Of a stretch of DNA of 64,000 nt, positions 45,410 to 56,529 are shown in pieces. Location of the stretch: the NCBI GenBank assembly GCA_036898135.1, contig CM072522.1, positions 30,557,755 to 30,621,754 of the forward strand, given 5' to 3'. The first letter of the stretch is position 1. Each line of letters starts with the position of its first letter. The position numbers and the translations under genes are program-made. The notes beneath the pieces were generated by a model. That model saw only the letters and a list, made by a program, of their open reading frames with translations, made no database searches and was not told the origin of the DNA. Origin of the DNA: Oncomelania hupensis. Lineage: Eukaryota > Mollusca > Gastropoda > Littorinimorpha > Pomatiopsidae.

Positions 45410-46756
45410 CCGTTAGTTGAGTTTAGAAGATAAATAGTATAAAGTAAATGTGTAGTGGCGGAGCGCTCAAGGCGGCACTGAATGAAGAAGCAGACACGCA
45501 AGCGGGGAGGAAAACGCCAAGGGGAGCGGCGAAGCCAGGAGAACAGCAGCGAAGCCAAGGGAGCTTTAAAAAGGGCAAACGCCCGGGAGGTTGAAGCAAA
45601 GGACAACAATAATACACCCGAAAAAAGTACCAACCAGGTTGATACAAAAGGCTACGGGGAATATCGGTGCAGCGCCGATTAAGTTAAAATGAAAATGACG
45701 TGTGTACACTGTCGATGAGCAGACCCCAGGAGAGATTATACTGTATATATAAATTTAAGTTAAAAGCCGTAACACGGAAAAAGGTTAGTAAAAGTTATAC
45801 AAAAGAGCCGAGAAACCGGCAAATGCTAAAAGCGGTGTTAAAATATTACTGGAAACATCGCCCGTGGACGGCACTACCGCTTGGAGGGCCGTTTTTTCAC
45901 AGGTTTTTGCCCCCAGTCACTGACGTTAACAGACCGAGGCAGGACAGGACTATCCGACTCGGCTAACTCGATTTTGTCCACCACAAACTGAACTGCCTGT
46001 GAAAATTTATCCACTTCTTGCTGCGGCAAGCAGCCGCGCAAGAAAGGTACATAGCCGGTCAGTTGCCGAATGAACGCCGAGCCTTCAGGGCTAATAGAAC
46101 TAATGTCTAACCGCGTTTTAATCGGAGAGACTTGGGTGGATCGATCTACGGACTCCGGGGGTCCGCTCTCAATACTAGCAGCGGCAGGATTATCCGTGCC
46201 GACAGAACGGGTATCTGGAGGAGGGCACTGCACAGGGACCAAGCCACTGGCAGCCAACACCTCCTGCACAGGAGGGGGAGGAGTGTGGACGGACAGTCCA
46301 CACACCACCTCAACCAACTAGGAGACCGACCAAACTAGGCTGGCGACCAAATCCTCAAGTTTCCCGATAACGACCCAAGGATCGCGACCGGGGGCAACCG
46401 AAGTTCCCGACAAAAAAGCGGCTAACCCCGATTCGACCAGGTCGGTCGGGGCAATCATCGGTGATACACCGGAGGCCACACCCGGCGCCAGGCGGCGGGT
46501 GCAGGCACCGTCAGTCGAAGGCTGACCGGTAGAGGCAGCGGAGAGAGCGGCGGTGGAACCAGCCACAGGGTTAACGACCCTGCTCGGGACGGAAGCGAAC
46601 TGTTTTTTGGCCAGGCCTAAGGCCTGGGCTCTAGGCATATAGGTTGCTGCTCTGATCTGGTTCGCCAAGAGGCGCTCCTGAAAGGCAGCACAGTTTATAT
46701 TGGTGGCCGAATGGTTACCCTGGCAATTTGGGCAGCGGCGCAAAGCAGCCGCGCAC
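45410..46756 (-). mobile_element. ORF1-bearing retroelement, copy B, in the hAT
   Basis: 1347 bp flanked by the 12-bp duplication AAAACTACACAT (45398-45409 and 46757-46768). On minus it starts inside the zinc-knuckle region of ORF1 (5' truncation) and ends with a GC-rich 3' region containing GGGCGTTTGCCC. No ORF2. Confidence 0.8.
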
Positions 46757-46758
46757 AA
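45874..46758 (-). pseudogene. ORF1 (Gag-like) C-terminal half with one nonsense codon
   Basis: Starts at the third knuckle: CPNCQGNHSATNINC, then RAATYMPRAQALGLAKKQF, parallel to CVNCKGSHSAANVSC and RASSYMPKMQALHAAKKQL in copy A. A TAG at 46318-46320 interrupts KLEDLVASLVWSVS, then the same frame continues LVEVVCGL (copy A: LVEVVRGL) to the stop at 45874. One nonsense mutation, otherwise open. Confidence 0.8.
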
Positions 46759-46935
46759 AACTACACATTGTACGAAAGCTTCCTTATAAGGAGATGCTAG
46801 ACTCGGAACTGAAAATGAAGGCTTGTGATTAGTCGAGAACGGTCACGTGACCTGTTCGGGTCTAAGCTACGGTAACTTCCGTTTGAACTACGACCAAGCG
46901 ATTTGTGTTGTTTACAATCGATTTGCGCTTCATAA

Positions 46936-47106
46936 ATGGAAAATCCAGACATGAATGGAGGAAATAATAAGCCTCATTCATCTGCACCATGCGAAAGAGT
47001 GTTTTCAACAGTAAGAAAGAATGCCACACCCCAGAGAGCTTCAATGGGGCAGGATACTGTGGAGGCACTCCTTGTGCTGAAGTCAAGACCTGGGCACTTA
47101 CTGGAC
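46936..47106 (+). pseudogene. hAT transposase C-terminal fragment
   Basis: MENPDMNGGNNKPHSSAP leads straight into CERVFSTVRKNATPQRASM, GQDTVEALLVLKSRPG and LLDKH, the hAT dimerisation segment also seen at 359-1159. The frame then runs into the (ATT)n end of a CR1 insertion. The rest of the transposase is absent from the element, which was internally deleted before or independent of the LINE insertion. Confidence 0.75.
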
Positions 47107-47256
47107 AAGCATCAATATTATTATTATTATTTATTTATAAGGCGCTTTCTTTCGCAGAGATCAAAGCGCACACATACACCCACACACATCATGTGTACCG
47201 CACAGACTCACACACAAATAGCAGCAATATCTTTTTAAAAAATAATAATAATAAAA

Positions 47257-47406
47257 TTAATTGTATGTGGCAGTAAAAAGGTATGTCTTCAACTTTTTCT
47301 TAAAAGAGTTATAGGATGTCGCATAGCGTACATCGGCTGGGAGGCTATTCCATATCAATGGTCCTTGAAAAGAAAATGATCTCTCACCACATGATTTGTT
47401 TGTAAA
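47257..47406 (-). pseudogene. CR1 ORF2 C-terminal segment, separated by insertion
   Basis: Codes FTNKSCGERSFSFQGPLIWN, then SLPADVRYATSYNSFKKKLK and TYLFTATYN-stop. It directly continues the frame that ends at 49824 once the 47414-49823 insert and one TGCTTGA are removed. Confidence 0.8.
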
Positions 47407-47413
47407 TGCTTGA

Positions 47414-49823
47414 ACAGCAGAAGCGAAGCTTTACGTCCTATTATAGTGAAATGTTAAGGACAATTTCTTGGGGCAAAAATGCCCTTCATCAAACAAGTTA
47501 CCAGACCAGGTCTGGCATAGACATAACTGACCAAGGGTGTGAGGCCGGCGCAGCGCCGATGGGGTTAAGAGGTTACTGGTTTGAGCAGCGTGTGGCAGAG
47601 CATCGGGCCCCCCCTCAGGAAGGGCAATAAAAATGAAAGATAATAGAATAGAGGTTAAAAAGACCGTTGTGATAAGTACGGCCATTATGAGAACGATTTT
47701 ATATACAGTTCATATAAATAGTTAAAATAAGTAGCCTGATCAAAGATATGGATCAGCTAGGTATTTGTGGTAAAAAAATTTTTATTTATTAAAATCTCAT
47801 AGGGAATGAACAAAACAAACCCACACAGGAAACGACCTAATACTAATGATAATACTTTTCCCTATCGCCTGGCAGAATTTTTCTTCTTTGCCTTCTTGTC
47901 TTTACTGTTCTTTTGATTTGCAGACGCCAAAGGCGCTGCTGGTTCATCCATTGTTGGTTCGTTTAAACAATCATCAACATGAGCTATATATTTTTCAACA
48001 AGCTCAATGGCTTGTTTGTATTCTCTACTTGATGAGGGGGAGAGAAAGCTAGCCACCATCCCCCCGTATTCATGTAGGTGTCCCATAAGCACCGGAGGCT
48101 CCAGGAGCTCCGGTGCAAACACGGCGGAATCCGGAGTGTCCGCCTGATTGTATTGAGACTCCCCGTCTCGCATAGTCGTTTTTTCATTCTGGGGCGAGTT
48201 TGGGACAATTGCCTCAACCCCCCCACTGTCAGCTGTGTTTTTGGATTTATACGTCAAACCACGGACTACCTCGACCAAGTCAAGGACAGTCTGCGTGAGT
48301 TTTTCTACTAATTTTTCGAGTTTTTGAACTGCTATCATGGGATCCTGTCCCAACTTGCCGAGTTTATCCTGGACGGTTTCCGGCATTCGATTTGTTTGTT
48401 TTGAGTTTGATATGGTTGGCGGCCGATTTTCGATCTCATCCCTGACTGCCAAGCGGGAGGGAGAGCCGGTCGGGCCGGAACCATTTATAAGTGAAGGTGC
48501 GGGCGTCACCGAAGAAGTTACGGGAGCGCTCATTTGTATCACTGTCAACCGACCCTGGTCGGTAGTCAACTGTTTTTTCGCGGCGTGTAAGGCCTGCATT
48601 TTTGGCATATAAGAAGAAGCTCTTATTTTGTTGGCCAAAATTTGCTCCTGTAGAGCAGGGCAGCTAACGTTGGCAGCCGAGTGGCTGCCTTTACAGTTTA
48701 CACAATGCCGTTTTTCAGCTCTGCACTGGGCGCCAGCATGGCCGGCAGCCCCACATGATGAGCAAACCTGACCAAATTTGCAATATTTTTTTATGTGGCC
48801 AAATTTTTGACAACGATAGCAGCGAAATACAGTGGCCACATACGGTGAAACCGCGTATTCCCGGTGGTTGATCAAGAGGACCGGCGGCAAAATGTCGGCC
48901 TCTATAGTGACGCGTACCGAAGTAGATGGCTGGCCATCGGATCGAGCGAGTCGCCGAAAGCACCTGACGGTGCATGACTGGACAACCCCACCCGACCAGA
49001 TCGCACCCTCACAGCGTTCAAAAATCTCTTCCTCGGCGACCGAGACAGGAATCCCAACAACAACACCCTCTACCACAGGGATGGGGATGCTACATGTAAT
49101 AGGAACTTGACCTATCAAGGTTAGTTCAACCAGTTTGAGTTGCTGTGCTTTGGTTTTGCAACCAATCATAAAGCCATCTTTCAGTGGTCTGACACGATCC
49201 ACCGAGCCAACAGAGGCTTTTAGCAGATCGGCCAATTTCCACGTTAGATTTTTTAGGGACAAGGAAGTTTTGTCACCTGCTTGTGTTAGAATTACTGGGT
49301 GCGGACATAGCCCATAGTTGGGAACAGTGGGCGCTGGCCGCAATCCCCTTGGTTTGTTTTTACGCCTGCCAGTGGCAGTGTTCCAAGTATTTTCCTCCCG
49401 GGCCGGCTCCTCAGCCGGTGCAGAGGGGCAGTCTATATTAGGCGGGGTGTTGCTGCACACCGGGCTCCCGGCACCAGGGCCGAGACCCGGGGAGCACACT
49501 CCCTCCGCCACCATGCTTGATACGGATTCTTCAGAAGAAGAAGAGTCAGATAGTGTTTTTCGTTTACGGCTATTATCAATCTTTGTCCCAGGACAAGCAG
49601 CCATATTTCCAGAAGGTGCGGCGCTAGCCAAGCAGTCACCTAATAGGTTAGAATCAAAATCCATAACTGTTTCATCAGTTTTACTTTTAATAACAGGGGA
49701 GTCCTTTCTACTCTGTTGTGCCATGCGATGGCGTTTCGGCGAAAAACAGGGTTTTACCCTATCCATGAAATTCAGTTGGCGTCAGAGAGAGAAAAAAAAA
49801 AAATAAATAAAATAAAATAAAAC
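47414..49823 (-). mobile_element. ORF1-only retroelement, copy A, inside the CR1
   Basis: 2410 bp flanked by TGCTTGA (47407-47413 and 49824-49830). It carries one intact ORF1 on minus and a 450-bp 3' region with GGGCATTTTTGCCCC, matching the GGGCGTTTGCCC block of copy B, and no ORF2. An A-rich stretch (49790-49820, + strand) lies at the ORF1 5' side, which is odd for a minus-strand insertion. Confidence 0.75.
47862..49766 (-). CDS. ORF1 protein with three zinc knuckles (Gag-like)
   Basis: 634 codons, no interruption. The N-terminal 140 residues are charged and Ser/Pro-rich (SDSSSSEESVSS). At about residues 175-300 lies an RRM/PRE-like region (TSLSLKNLTWKLADLLKAS, then GVVVGIPVSVAEEEIFERCE). 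Then come three CCHC knuckles at about 312-375: CYRCQKFGHIKKYC, CSSCGAAGHAGAQC and CVNCKGSHSAANVSC. The C-terminus has a helical LEKLVEKLTQTVLDLVEVVR segment and a Lys-rich end. Such proteins bind element RNA in Jockey/I-type LINEs. Which LINE supplies its RT is unknown. Met at 49766 taken; MAQQSRK 14 codons in is an alternative start. Confidence 0.8.
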   Translation of the reverse strand: MDRVKPCFSPKRHRMAQQSRKDSPVIKSKTDETVMDFDSNLLGDCLASAAPSGNMAACPGTKIDNSRKRKTLSDSSSSEESVSSMVAEGVCSPGLGPGAGSPVCSNTPPNIDCPSAPAEEPAREENTWNTATGRRKNKPRGLRPAPTVPNYGLCPHPVILTQAGDKTSLSLKNLTWKLADLLKASVGSVDRVRPLKDGFMIGCKTKAQQLKLVELTLIGQVPITCSIPIPVVEGVVVGIPVSVAEEEIFERCEGAIWSGGVVQSCTVRCFRRLARSDGQPSTSVRVTIEADILPPVLLINHREYAVSPYVATVFRCYRCQKFGHIKKYCKFGQVCSSCGAAGHAGAQCRAEKRHCVNCKGSHSAANVSCPALQEQILANKIRASSYMPKMQALHAAKKQLTTDQGRLTVIQMSAPVTSSVTPAPSLINGSGPTGSPSRLAVRDEIENRPPTISNSKQTNRMPETVQDKLGKLGQDPMIAVQKLEKLVEKLTQTVLDLVEVVRGLTYKSKNTADSGGVEAIVPNSPQNEKTTMRDGESQYNQADTPDSAVFAPELLEPPVLMGHLHEYGGMVASFLSPSSSREYKQAIELVEKYIAHVDDCLNEPTMDEPAAPLASANQKNSKDKKAKKKNSARR

Positions 49824-52607
49824 TGCTTGAGGTTTTAGTTTCATGGTGTCATTACCAGAGCGGAGAGATCGTGAAGGTGTGTAGATATGGAGGAGGTCTG
49901 ACAGATACCGAGGGGTGTTGTTCGATAGTGCATTGTAGCACATGCATGCAACCTTATATTGTATCCTTGCAGAAACTTTGAGCCAATGGGGTTCTTTGAG
50001 AAGGGGGGTAATATGTTGGCGTCTTTGTGATCTTAAAATCAAGCGTGCTGCTGAATTTTGAACTTTTTGAAGTTTCTTTGTAAGGGAATTTGGGGCTCCC
50101 GCAAGTAGACTATTTCCATAGTCCAATCGCGAGAGCACGAAAGAGACTACAAGAGTCTTAGTTGCATCAGTGGTGAGATACCTGCGGATGCCTGAAATTC
50201 TACGTAGCTCATAGTTAGCTAGTTGACATACTTTAGAAACTTGTTCTTTCATTGACAAGGAAGAACCGAACAACACCCCCAAGTTCCTGACACACTCTGA
50301 TAATGCTATCGTATTCTCCCCAATCTGCATTTCGGTAGGGAGGTACTTTTTGGCATTATATTTTGATGCAAGAAGAATTTCTGTTTTGTATTGATTAAGT
50401 TGAAGTTTGTTGACCAGCATCCAGTCACGAACATCTGCAGTACAGTTTTGAATGCTTTTAGTTGCAATGCTCAGGTCACACAGCTTTGCAGAGGCTTTCA
50501 ACTGAGTGTCATCTGCAAATGACTGCTGCTTTACATTGTGCTGGGAAATGAGGTCGGCCAGTGGCTTTATGTACAACGTGAATAGGATGGGACCCAAAAC
50601 AGAACCTTGTGGAACACCATATTCAAGAGACACAGACTCTGAGTGTAGACCATCCACTGAAACATATTGGAATCTTTCAGAAATGTAAGACCTGAACCAC
50701 TGTATAGCTGTGCCTCCAACACCAAAGCATGACTGCAAACGTGCGATAAGAATCTCATGATCTATGGTGTCGAAGGCAGCGGACAAGTCTAAGAGCGCGA
50801 GGATGGACACTTTATTTTCATCAAGATCAATTAACATGTCATTCATCATGCATGTCAATGTTGTCTCAGTGCTATGACCTTGTCGATAGGCTGACTGATA
50901 GGGACTGCACAAACTGTTAGAAGCAAGGTGAGCTTGGAGTTGTTTCAGAACAACTCTTTCAAGTAACTTACTTAAGAAAGGCAGATTTGAGATGGGTCTA
51001 AAATTCTTAAGCTCATTTGGATCAAGGTTACACTTTTTCAATAATGGTCTAACCACTGCTGTTTTAAGATCTTGCGGAACAGTGCCTGAGGAAAGTGACT
51101 CATTCACAATCTCTGTAATTGCAGGCAATACAGTGTCGATGTGTTGCAGAAGGAGACTAGTGGGAATAGGGTCAAGTTCACAAGATTTGGGTGGTATTTT
51201 CTTCAAAATCTCACCGACTTCGGTCTCAGAGACTGTGGTGAAAGACAGAAATGGAATGCCAATGTATGGTTCGACTTCTGACTGTGGGCTGACAACTGCA
51301 GTACTGTCAAGGTTGTGACGAATTTTGGCAATTTTGTTTTGAAAATATTTTACAAAAGCATCAGGAAGCTTTTCAGGTTCAATGGAGGTGGGAAGATCAG
51401 CAGGACCCGTCTTACCTGTCATTATACTGACAATGTTAAACAACTCTTTGTGTGACTTAGCTGATGACACTTTCTCACAAAAATGATCTTGCTTTGCTCT
51501 GTCAGTGAGAACCGTGACAGCATTCTTTGCAATTTCAAAAATCTGTCTATCAACAGTTAATCTGGTCTTGAGCCATTTGTGCTCAGCTTTGCGCCTTGCG
51601 CGCCTCAGGGCTAAGAGCTCCTGAGCAATGGAGGCAAACCAGGGCGCTGACTTGTGACCATGAAGCTTCCTCTGTTTTAGGGGAGCATGCTTATCAAGGA
51701 GGGAGCGCATGAACAAGTTCAGTTGCTCACAAGTAGGAAAGGGACATGTAGTAAAGAATTCGCAGAAATCTGCTTTAAATTTCTCAAAGTCAATAGCCCG
51801 TAGGTTGCGGACTTGAATGTATTCTGGGACAACTTTAGGCAGAGGAATGTTAAGGGAACACAGGACGGTGGAATGGTCAGAAGTCAGCACATGAGTCACT
51901 TTTACAGCATGGATGACGTTGTCACCCTGACGGTGAACAGCCACATCAAGAGTGTGTCCACGCGCATGTGTGGGTTCAGTAACTGCCTGTACCAAGCCAA
52001 ACTGTTCAAAAATGTCAATGACTTTTGCAGGCAAGGCTTTCATTGGAGTGTCAAAATGTACATTTAGGTCTCCTAGTATTAGGAGAGTTCCACGGAGCTG
52101 ATTGCAGTACTCCAGGAAGTCGGGAAGTTGGTCTACAAAAAGTTTCTCAGTCAGTTTGTTTTTTTGATTTGGGGGAGGACGGTACACACAAAGAGCTTGA
52201 ACACAATGCTGAGGAAAGGATACACGCATGTGTAAAATTTCCACAGAAGTATGTTCAAATTCAAATGTTGAAACAAAAGCAATGTAACGCTGCAGACAAG
52301 AACGGTACACAACAACGATGCCACCTCCACGGGTAGCGCGAGGTAAAGACTGAACAACATAGCCCTCAGGGCACAGTTCTTTACACTGAAATTCATCGCC
52401 ATGAGCACGCAGCCATGTCTCTGTAAGGAACATCAAGTCAATATCATTGTCACGAATAAAATTACTTATTGCTATTCTCTTTAGACGCTGCTGGGCACTT
52501 TGCACTGACTGAGCGTTGAACGTGCACACAATTAATTTTGTGTCTTTAGGCCCAGTGCCACTGTCACATGGCATTTGCGTCATGTTCAGAGCTGTGTCAA
52601 TGTTCAC
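49824..52607 (-). CDS. CR1-like ORF2: APE endonuclease and reverse transcriptase
   Basis: About 928 codons of real ORF2 (MNIDTALNMTQMPCD onward); the frame runs on to 49782 only through inserted DNA. Endonuclease: FNAQSVQ, LFLTETWL, GGGIVVVYR, LILGDLNVHFD and TSDHSTVL (catalytic N, E, D-x-N and S-D-H). RT: LKNFRPISNLPFLSKLLERV, LLDLSAAFDTIDHEIL, YGVPQGSVLGPILFTLYI, QSFADDTQL (FADD) and LNQYKTEIL. Thumb: VLSRLDYGNSLLAGAP and HWLKVSARIQYKVACM. All catalytic blocks are intact and open, so the insertion is young. The last 50 codons are displaced to 47257-47406 by a nested insertion, disabling it. Confidence 0.9.
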
Positions 52608-53280
52608 GACACCTGAAAAGACATCTGGTGATGAAAAAAGATAGGTCAGAAGTACTAAATGGTAGGGGATGATCCCTTGACGTATTATCTTTACCGTTCA
52701 TTAGAATGAAATCATCACAGGGTCCAGAGGAAGATTTCGGAGTTAGCAGAGGCATCACAGAGCCAACAGGAGATGGCAGAGGCATCACAGAGCAACCAGG
52801 AGACGGTAGAGTCCGCACGGAGCCACCATGAGATGGCAGAGGCAGTACGGAGCCACTAGGAGACAGCAGAGGCAGCATGGAGCCAACAGGAGACAGCAGA
52901 GTCAGCACGGAGCCACCTTGAGATGGCAGAGGCAGCACAGAGCCACCAGGAGGCAGCACGGGGCCACCAGAGGGCAGCATGGAGCCACCAGGAGACGGCA
53001 GGGGCAGCACGGAGTCACCAGGAGACGGCAGAGGCAGCATGGAGCCACCAGGAGACGGCGGTGACAGCACGGAGTCACCAGGAGACGGCAGAGGCAGCAC
53101 GGAGTCAACAGGAGACGGCAGAGGCAGCACGGAGCCACCAGGAGACGGCAGAGGCAGCATGGAGCCACCAGGAGACGGCGGAGACAGCACGGAGTCACCA
53201 GGAGACGGCAGAGGCAGCACGGAGTCACCAGGAGATGGCAGAGGCAGCGCGGAGTCACCAGGAGACAGCAGAGGCAGCAC
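52597..53280 (-). repeat. 30-bp minisatellite coding a decapeptide, before CR1 ORF2
   Basis: About 18 units of GGAGACGGCAGAGGCAGCAC plus 10 bp at 52740-53285. On minus it reads as (GDSVLPLPSP)n, then a unique tail (SSGPCDDFILMNGK...CLFRCREH) whose stop overlaps the ORF2 start by 11 bp. It may be the end of CR1 ORF1 or a 5' UTR repeat. Frames on the + strand are artefacts. Confidence 0.7.
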
Positions 53281-56200
53281 TATATAGTGATCACCGACTG
53301 AGCAGCATTAAGAGTGCTTACTACAATTCTTTGAAGAAGTAAAAAATATAAAAACTTTTTTGTGTTTTTAAAAAAATATATATATTACTATTTACTTTTG
53401 CATCTGAATGATGCTTTTCTGACTCATGTACATGAAAGTCATAATAATACATTCAGACAGTTTATCTACTTTTTTTTAGTTCATTGTTGTGCTCAAGTCC
53501 ACACCTCCTTATCAAAACTTTTTTTTTTATTTTCTTTTACAAATGAATTATGCTTTTTTATTTTTTATTTTAGTGTACTATGTACATGAAAGCCATAATA
53601 ATAATAATAATAAATTCAGACAGTTTATCTACTTTTTGTGTGTGGTAAATTCATTGTTTGCTTTCTATTTTCTTGTCTTGCTGCCTGTTTAATTTACTAT
53701 TAATTGCAAATGTTGCAAGATTGTTAGTATTATTTGGTGTAGAAATATAATGAATTTAAAGAACGATGGATCGATCGCGGTGTGAATACGCTTTTTACAA
53801 TTTTCCCTCAAAATGTTACGCTTTTTGTCCCAAGTCGTTACTCCTAAAAATTTGGGGGGTAGGCAGGTCTGCACAAGAAACAGTCTTTCAATTAATGGAT
53901 AACTTAGATTTGTGCGACATCTGGCGTGAATTGAATCAGGATTGCCGTCGTTTTACTTGGCGTCGCAGTAATCCGTTTCAGCAGAGTAGGCTTGATTTTT
54001 TTTAAATTTCGGAATCTATCTTGCCCAATGTACAGGATACAGATATTTTGTGTGGTTACAGAACTGATCATTCCTACATTACTTTACAACTACAATTAGA
54101 ACAAAAAGATACAAAAAGAAACACATTTTTGAAATTTAATGCATCATTGTTAAAAGACAAAAATTATTTAGAAGAAATAAATACTGTAATAGATAATGTT
54201 ATTCAGGATTATGCTGCTTTAACTTACAGTAGAGAATACTTGTTGTAACTTGTTACAATTTCTGAGGATTTGTTTTTAGATTTTCTAATGATGAAAATTA
54301 GGTCGAAAACTATATCTTATGCAACAGGGAAAAAGAGAAAGGATAGTGAAAGAGAGAAAAGGCTGGAAGAAGAAATAAATGAAATTGATAAAAGAATAAA
54401 TAGAAATCAAACAGATGCTGAATTATTAGATCAAAAGAAACAAGAATTAAGGATAATAAGAGAAAAGCGAATGGAAGGTGTGCTTCTACGGTCCAGGGCA
54501 AGGTGGATTGCAGATGGAGAGAAAATAACAAATTATTTTTGTAATTTAGAAAAACGTCATTATATCAGTAAAGTAATGAGTAAATTAAAAGGAGAAGATG
54601 AAACATATATTACTGATAATCCTGGCATTTTGAATAAGGTAAAAACATTTTATGAAAAGTTATATAAAAAAAGGGAATGTTGAAGATGGAGAAATTACTG
54701 ATTTAATTATTAACTTGCCTCGTTTGAGTGATGAAGAGTCAGATAAATTGGAAGGGGAAATTAATTACGAGGAGGCATGTTATGTATTAAAGAACATGAA
54801 AAATCATAAAAGTCCAGGTATAGATGGATTTACTGTGGAATTTTATAAAGTATTTTGGAAAAAAAATGGGTCATCTAATTGTTAGGGCACTTAATGAAGG
54901 CTTTAGAAATGGAAAATTAACATCTGTTCAGAGAGAAGGAATTATTATATGTATTCCTAAGGGTGAAAAATCCAGAGATTTAATTCAAAATTGGAGACCT
55001 ATTTCACTGTTAAATGTGATATATAAGATTGGATCGGCTTGTATTGCCTCGAGATTAAAGAAAGTGTTAGATAATCTCATTAATGAAAATCAAACAGGTT
55101 TCATAAGTGGTAGATATATTGGAGATAATATAAGGTTATTATATGACATGATTGAATACTTAGATAGAAAAAAATTGCCTGGTTTATTATTAAATGTTGA
55201 TTTTGAAAAGGCGTTTGATTCTTTAGATTGGTCTTTTATGCATAAGGTATTAACAGAGTTTGGTTTTGGTCAAGATCTAAGAAGATGGATTATGATTTTT
55301 TATAGTGATATTAAATCAACAGTTTTGGTAAATGGGCATGCTTCAACTTGGTTTAATATTGAAAGAGGATGTAGACAAGGAGACCCAGTGTCACCCTATT
55401 TATTCGTATTGTGTGTTGAAATCTTGGCTACAATGATTCGGGAAAATAAGGATATTAAAGGTATTATTGTTAATAATGTTGAACACAAAATTTCTCAATA
55501 CGCAGATGACACAGAATTTTTACTTGAAGGGGATCAGACATCTTTTGAAAAGTGTATTGAATTGTTGGATACCTTTGGCAGAAGATCTGGTTTACGATTA
55601 AATGCAGAAAAATCTTGTGCTATGTGGTTGGGCAGTAGGAAAAACTGTCATGTACAGTACATGCAGCATTTAGGTATGACATGGAATCCTTTACAGATGA
55701 AAATTTTAGGAATATTGCTAACAAACTCAATTAATAACTGTTTTCAATTAAATTATAATGACAAATTTTATGAAGTTAGAAAATTATTTTTAATTTGGTC
55801 TAAAAGGAATATTACACCACTTGGTAGAGTTGCAGAATTGAAGTCGTTAATTCTTTCGAAGTTGGTTCATTTATGGCTGCTGCTCCCAAACCCACCAGAT
55901 AATGTTATAAAAGAATTGCAAACAATGTGTTATCAGTTTGTATGGAAGAAAAAAACAGATAGAATTAGTAGAAAAACTGCAATTAAAAATGTTAAAGATG
56001 AGGGTATAGGCTTAGTGGATATTAAAAATTTTATTGTAGCTCTGAAAATGACTTGGATTAGGAAATTAAAAACTAGTCAACACAAATGGAAAAACTTTAT
56101 TAAAGCAGATTTGGAATATATAGATAAAATTGAATTATACGGACCTGGAATTACTAAATTATATAGAGCTACAAATACTTTTTGGGAAAATGTATTTACA

Positions 56201-56465
56201 GGATATAAACATTTTTTCTATAAGGTTGATATAGAGCAGTCAGAAGAATTACTTGCAGAACCAATATGTTTTAATGAAAGGATAAAGGTGGGTCAAAGGT
56301 CAATTTCAAAGACTCATTGGATTGAGCATGGTGTACATTGTATTGCTGATTTTTTGAATGTTGATGGAACTTTCCTTACATGGGTTGAATTTAACAGAAG
56401 ATATAATTTAAGAGTGGACTTCCTTACATATGTTGGTTGTACGCTAGCAATTAAAGAATATATTA

Positions 56466-56529
56466 TTGTGGTCCTGATTCGGCTCTTGGCAGTCCGCTGG
56501 ACCCTATAAGCACTGAATATCTATCTATC
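56466..56529 (+). mobile_element. 64-bp retroposed LINE tail
   Basis: TTGTGGTCCTGATTCGGCTC, GTCCGCTGGACCC and (TATC)n, flanked by a perfect 14-bp duplication TAAAGAATATATTA (56452-56465 and 56530-56543). It is only the 3' end of the 33930-type LINE or its nonautonomous relatives, inserted in the L1-like ORF2. Confidence 0.92.

Larger units (their letters stand above)
47116..53290 (-). mobile_element. CR1-like LINE inserted in the hAT
   Basis: Minus strand: upper part 49824 to about 53290, lower part 47116-47413, split by an ORF1-only element. The 3' end is GCGCTTTGATCTCTGCG, GCGCCTTATAAATAAATAA and (AAT)n. The 5' limit is uncertain; it contains a 30-bp minisatellite. Confidence 0.8.
45295..53871 (+). 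mobile_element. hAT transposon, copy 2, 8.6 kb with nested retroelements
   Basis: Left CAGACCTGCCTACC, right GGTAGGCAGGTCTG, 14-bp perfect termini, with CACAAG duplicated at 45289-45294 and 53872-53877 (GCACAAG if the shared G is counted). Its own DNA is only 45295-45409, 46769 to about 47106, and roughly 53290-53871; the rest is inserted LINEs. Same family as 359-1439 by termini and protein. 53425-53475 and 53579-53637 are a short direct duplication. Confidence 0.9.

Noticed and set aside
52828..53342. Plus-strand Gln/Arg- or Ser-rich repetitive frames
   Set aside because: Produced by the 30-bp minisatellite read in other frames.
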